Positions 6,193 to 8,816 of a stretch of DNA of 8,816 nucleotides are shown one piece after another. The DNA lies in the NCBI GenBank assembly GCA_934371475.1, contig CAKRNX010000090.1:1-8816 (forward strand). Direction: 5' to 3'. Position 1 is the first letter of the stretch; the number at the start of each line of letters is the position of its first letter. Made by a program: the position numbers and the translations under genes. This DNA is from an uncultured Lachnospiraceae bacterium. Its GTDB lineage: Bacteria > Bacillota > Clostridia > Lachnospirales > Lachnospiraceae. The notes beneath the pieces are model-generated. The model was given only the letters and a program-made list of their open reading frames with translations, had not been told where the DNA came from and did not search any database.

Positions 6193-7482
6193 TTATCCTT
6201 CAATACTGAACTCAACCGCTTCCTGTGCGCTTTCCAGTTCTGCATCCACATCTGCTCCGTTCTGTACCACATTGGTCACTACGTCTGTCAGGGCGCTTCT
6301 GATATCAGAATAGTAAGCACCGCAGTCAAATGCGGGAACCTGGCTGGCAAATGATACGATATCCTGATATACTTTCTGTCCGCCGTAGAAATCAGCACCT
6401 TCCTGATATACACTTGACTCAGCTGCCGGCAGATAGCTGGCGATTGCGCCTGCGTTTACCAGAAGATCATCGTACAGATCCACATCTGCTCCGAACGTAG
6501 AACTGAGGAAATCAAAAGCCAGCTCTGTATTTTTGCAGTTGGAAGATACTGCCCAGCTTGCGCCGCCACAGTTTGCATAGTTGGTTGCGCCTTCCACATC
6601 ATCCAGTGCGGGCATATTCACGATCGCCCATTTTCCTGCCTGATCCTCAGCACCCTGGATCGCAGCCATGATCCAGCATCCATTGATCACTCCTGCTGCT
6701 TCCCCGTTATTCATAGAACCAATATATTTATCCCAGTCGGTATACTCTCTCATATATCCGTCATTTACCAGCTGTGCATAGGTCTCTACCGCTTTCGCCA
6801 GCACTTCATTGCCTGCAATCTGCACTTCACCGTCTACGATCGGAGAAACACCCGCGGACTGGAGCATCTCCAGCACCAGCTCGGATCCGCCGGATGTAGT
6901 CAGCATCGGAACCCCCGTTTTCTCCTGCACGATTGCAGCCAGTTCCATAAACCTGGACCATGTGATATCCTTGAAATCTTCTACCGCAAGTCCTGCCTCT
7001 TCTACCATATCGGATCGGATTGCCATGATCGTAGCTCCATTATCAAAAGGAACACCGTAATGGATACCGTTTACCGTAGAGTCAGCCAGCTTTCCTGCCG
7101 AGAACTGATCCAGCGGTATCCCCGAATCATCCAGCTCCGTAAAGATGCCCGGGAAATAAGTCACATTTTTATGGAAGGAATAATCCTGCATCAGGAAGAT
7201 ATCCGGTAATGTACTGTAATCGTTTGAATTTGCCGCTGTTACCAGATTTCTTTCAATATCTTTGTATACATTTTCCTGAATATCCAGTTTGAAGTCCGGA
7301 TGATCCTTCTGATATGCTTTTTCTGCCTGCTGCATTGCATAAATATTGAATGTGGGATCCCAGCACCATACTGTCAGCGTCTGATCTCCTTCTGCGGCTG
7401 CCACAGTCATTGCCGATCCTGCCATCATAGTTCCTGCGGTCACTGCTGCCAGAAGCAGACTCACGATTTTCTTTCTGTTCAT
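6193..7482 (-). CDS. Extracellular sugar-binding protein of the ABC importer (family 1 solute-binding protein)
   Basis: The 429-residue protein has an N-terminal export signal: MNRKK, a hydrophobic core at 6-22, and a likely signal peptidase I site after VAAA (residue 30) before EGDQ. The mature part begins LTVWCWDPTFN, typical of CUT1 oligosaccharide-binding proteins, and contains the hinge-type stretches GVPFDNGATIMAIRSDM (about 143-159) and NGEAAGVINGCWIMAAI (about 259-275). It should capture the oligosaccharide outside the membrane and deliver it to the MalF/MalG pair. Context suggests a lacto-N-biose- or galacto-N-biose-containing ligand, as for the Roseburia and Bifidobacterium binding proteins. 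A point of note is MMAGS at 19-23: it looks like a lipobox with Ser in place of Cys, so no lipid anchor is predicted. The start has AAAGGAGG eight bases before ATG. It is the first gene of the cluster, divergent from the AraC regulator. Confidence 0.92.
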   Translation of the reverse strand: MNRKKIVSLLLAAVTAGTMMAGSAMTVAAAEGDQTLTVWCWDPTFNIYAMQQAEKAYQKDHPDFKLDIQENVYKDIERNLVTAANSNDYSTLPDIFLMQDYSFHKNVTYFPGIFTELDDSGIPLDQFSAGKLADSTVNGIHYGVPFDNGATIMAIRSDMVEEAGLAVEDFKDITWSRFMELAAIVQEKTGVPMLTTSGGSELVLEMLQSAGVSPIVDGEVQIAGNEVLAKAVETYAQLVNDGYMREYTDWDKYIGSMNNGEAAGVINGCWIMAAIQGAEDQAGKWAIVNMPALDDVEGATNYANCGGASWAVSSNCKNTELAFDFLSSTFGADVDLYDDLLVNAGAIASYLPAAESSVYQEGADFYGGQKVYQDIVSFASQVPAFDCGAYYSDIRSALTDVVTNVVQNGADVDAELESAQEAVEFSIEG

Positions 7483-7536
7483 TTGTGTATCCTCCTTTAT
7501 TCAGTTAAATCTTTCGGTTCCGTTTTCTATAGTTAA

Positions 7537-7565
7537 AGGATACTTTTTTTTATGCTCCTTTTCAA
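7537..7565 (-). promoter_or_regulatory. Candidate sigma-A promoter for the binding-protein cluster
   Basis: On the minus strand TTGAAA (7565-7560) is followed after 17 bases by TATCCT (7542-7537), giving five and four matches to the consensus and a leader of about 45 bases. The weak -10 box would suit an activator-dependent promoter. Other AT-rich combinations in this region cannot be excluded. Confidence 0.4.
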
Positions 7566-7594
7566 TCTGCTTGTTGCTTTGTTTTTTATATATA

Positions 7595-7623
7595 TTGCTC
7601 AAAAACAATATTTGTGTTATGAT
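7595..7623 (+). promoter_or_regulatory. Candidate sigma-A promoter for the AraC-family regulator
   Basis: TTGCTC (7595-7600) is followed after 17 bases by TATGAT (7618-7623), preceded by TG one base upstream (extended -10). The predicted leader is about 150 bases. A second candidate is TTTACT (7644-7649), 16 bases, GATAAT (7666-7671). Confidence 0.5.
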
Positions 7624-7782
7624 ATATTTAATCAATTTACACATTTACTTTTTGTGTTTTTTCGCGATAATGTCGTTTTTTATTTTATTTTTATATTATT
7701 TTTTATGTATTTTGATTACAGCGTCAAAAGTTTCGGTCTTTCCCGAACCGATTTTTACACTGATATTTCCGAAAGGAGCGCC

Positions 7783-8616
7783 ATGAGCACACAGTCTCTT
7801 CGTTTTACCGCAGAACCCACTATATCTTCGGAGGTTACGCTGCTTTCCGCCTCATCCTCACGGTATGAGGGGGACTGGCCCAGTATCCCCCACACCCACA
7901 CCTTCACGGAGCTCTTTTATGTACGGGACGGACAGGGACAGTTTTTGATTGAGGACGAAGTCTTTCCGATTGCTAAGGACGATCTGATTATTATCAATCC
8001 TCATATCAGTCACACGGAAATTTCTACTGGCACGCCGCCCCTGAGTTATTTTACGCTCAGCGTGGACGGCATTTGTTTTTCTTTCCATGACCGCCGCCAG
8101 TTTCATATTTTTAACTGCCGTGAAAGAATGACAGATCTTCTGTTCTATTTTCATACTCTTTTTGAGGAATTGGATGCCCGGTCAGAAGGATATGATGATG
8201 TCTGCCGCCATATGCTCGACATTCTCATTATTCAGCTGCGCCGGCTGACAGACTCTGCCTTTACCGTGATCCCGACCCAGCATCCCAGCAGAGAATGTGC
8301 ACAGCTCAAACGCTACATTGATTCCAATTACAGTGAAGCCATCACGCTCGATACGTTGTCCGGCATCAGTCACCTGAACAAGTACTATCTAAGCCATGAG
8401 TTTGCCCGTTATTATGGTGTATCTCCCATCAATTACCTGAACCGCCGCCGGATCGATGTGTGTAAGGAGCTGCTGGAAAATACCGACTACGGAATCTCCG
8501 ACATCGCTGCGCTCACAGGATTTTCCTCCCAGAGCTATCTCTCTCAGAGTTTCCGACGTCATTGCGGCATGACTGCCGGAGACTACCGCCAGATGAGTCG
8601 TCAAAAAAGGGGCTGA
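7783..8616 (+). CDS. AraC-family transcriptional regulator with N-terminal cupin domain
   Basis: The 277-residue DNA-binding protein starts at ATG 7783, chosen because AAAGGAG (7772-7778) lies four bases upstream and the length fits the family. The in-frame extension back to 7552 is low-complexity, Phe/Tyr/Ile-rich peptide from AT-rich promoter DNA. The N-terminal cupin is at about 35-80 (HTHTFTELFYVRDGQGQF, then IIINPHISHTE), where a sugar or phosphosugar would bind. Two helix-turn-helix motifs occupy about 187-269 (ITLDTLSGISHLNKYYLSHEF, split around residue 207, then ISDIAALTGFSSQSYLSQSF), followed by the usual C-terminal R-x-x-C-G-M-T-A-G-D-Y-R. It is divergent from the transporter-glycosidase cluster and is probably its activator, binding in the shared control region. 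The effector is unknown; lacto-N-biose or a related sugar is an inference. Confidence 0.93.
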   Translation: MSTQSLRFTAEPTISSEVTLLSASSSRYEGDWPSIPHTHTFTELFYVRDGQGQFLIEDEVFPIAKDDLIIINPHISHTEISTGTPPLSYFTLSVDGICFSFHDRRQFHIFNCRERMTDLLFYFHTLFEELDARSEGYDDVCRHMLDILIIQLRRLTDSAFTVIPTQHPSRECAQLKRYIDSNYSEAITLDTLSGISHLNKYYLSHEFARYYGVSPINYLNRRRIDVCKELLENTDYGISDIAALTGFSSQSYLSQSFRRHCGMTAGDYRQMSRQKRG

Positions 8617-8645
8617 TGTGATCCGAATGGCAATACAGAACAGAA

Positions 8646-8668
8646 GTGTGCTTCGCACACCCCGCGGG
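8646..8668. repeat. Small hairpin and 8-bp palindrome downstream of the regulator
   Basis: GTGTGC-TTC-GCACAC (8646-8660) is immediately followed by the perfect palindrome CCCGCGGG (8661-8668). They open a cluster of GC-rich palindromes that runs to 8803. No gene is seen here. Confidence 0.6.
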
Positions 8669-8671
8669 CTA

Positions 8672-8698
8672 CTGTGCTTTGGCAGCACAGCTTTTGTT
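8672..8698 (+). terminator. Probable intrinsic terminator of the AraC-family gene
   Basis: A perfect 7-bp stem CTGTGCT (8672-8678) and AGCACAG (8684-8690) with a five-base loop is followed by CTTTTGTT (8691-8698). It lies 55 bases after the regulator stop. The short, interrupted U-tract makes it a moderate terminator. It may instead be one stem of the surrounding palindromic repeat. Confidence 0.6.
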
Positions 8699-8719
8699 CC
8701 GCGCGCGAGCAGGTTTCTT

Positions 8720-8803
8720 CTCTGCGAGCTGCGCAGTCTACACTCCGTTTCGGTCGGCGCAAAACCATTGTCCACCGGACAATGTGCACCCTGCCGGAGG
8801 CTT
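8720..8803. repeat. Structured intergenic repeat, copy B
   Basis: This matches 2516-2599 in 81 of 84 bases, same orientation. The inner stem CATTGTCC-ACC-GGACAATG (8766-8784) is intact. The outer stem GGCGCA/TGCACC carries one change that is a C-A mismatch in plus-strand RNA but a G-U pair in minus-strand RNA. The outermost TAAGCCT arm of copy A is missing. Together with 8646-8698 it fills the last 200 bases, where no coding sequence is supported. Confidence 0.8.
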
Positions 8804-8816
8804 TTATTTCACAGGA

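Larger units (their letters stand above)
7483..7782. promoter_or_regulatory. AT-rich divergent control region between the transporter cluster and the AraC gene
   Basis: This 300-bp gap is strikingly AT-rich, especially 7550-7720. It holds both ribosome sites and candidate promoters for both directions (listed separately). TTTAACT on the minus strand recurs at 7503-7509 and 7531-7537. GAACCGA occurs on the plus strand at 7745-7751 and on the minus strand at 7519-7513, each about 31 bases before its own start codon. These repeats may be regulator half-sites. No convincing cre box was found by eye. The open frame running through here is an upstream extension of the regulator frame, not a coding sequence I can support. 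Confidence 0.6.

Noticed and set aside
7552..7782. N-terminal 77-residue extension of the AraC protein that looks like a membrane segment
   Set aside because: It is low-complexity Phe/Tyr/Ile peptide from AT-rich promoter DNA. The ATG at 7783 has AAAGGAG upstream and gives the normal family length.
7483..7782. CcpA cre operator in the divergent region
   Set aside because: Sequences such as AGAAAACGGAACCGA share only part of the consensus and lack its symmetry.
8389..8789. Minus-strand open frames at the right end
   Set aside because: They run antisense to the AraC HTH region and through the 84-bp repeat; the shared peptide between copies only reflects the DNA repeat.

Overview
The window reads as a chromosomal segment from a gut Firmicute, most likely Lachnospiraceae (Roseburia/Blautia/Eubacterium-like). 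The reasons are moderate GC coding sequence with very AT-rich promoters, strong AGGAGG ribosome sites, an MscL tail ending in a zinc ribbon, and a carbohydrate locus of the type described for butyrate-producing clostridia that use host glycans. The taxon is inferred from these features, not from a search.

Layout. Positions 1-134 (+) are the 3' end of mscL, closed by a strong hairpin at 146-197 that separates it from a convergent six-gene cluster on the minus strand. In transcription order (right to left) the cluster is: sugar-binding protein (7482-6193), a terminator-like hairpin, MalF-type permease (6117-5230), MalG-type permease (5246-4431), a small LnbY-like helper protein (4426-3863), a right-handed beta-helix glycosidase of probable family GH136 (3912-2626), a 254-bp gap full of palindromes, and a GH112 phosphorylase (2371-209). 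A divergent AraC-family regulator (7783-8616, +) lies across a 300-bp AT-rich control region. The last 200 bp (8617-8816) hold no gene but contain a terminator, several palindromes and a second copy of an 84-bp repeat that also lies in the GH136-GH112 gap.

How it works together (inference from families and order). The binding protein and two permeases import a beta-1,3-galactosyl-hexosamine-containing oligosaccharide, such as lacto-N-tetraose from milk or a mucin core fragment, powered by an ATPase encoded elsewhere. The GH136 pair appears cytoplasmic because neither part has a signal peptide. It would release lacto-N-biose, which GH112 phosphorolyses to galactose-1-phosphate plus N-acetylhexosamine. 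The AraC protein is the likely inducer-responsive regulator.

The core pathway is known. The points worth a second look are: the split, overlapping and apparently intracellular GH136 pair; a binding protein whose lipobox-like site has Ser in place of Cys; the terminator between the binding protein and permease genes; and the 84-bp structured repeat, present twice as direct copies about 6.2 kb apart.
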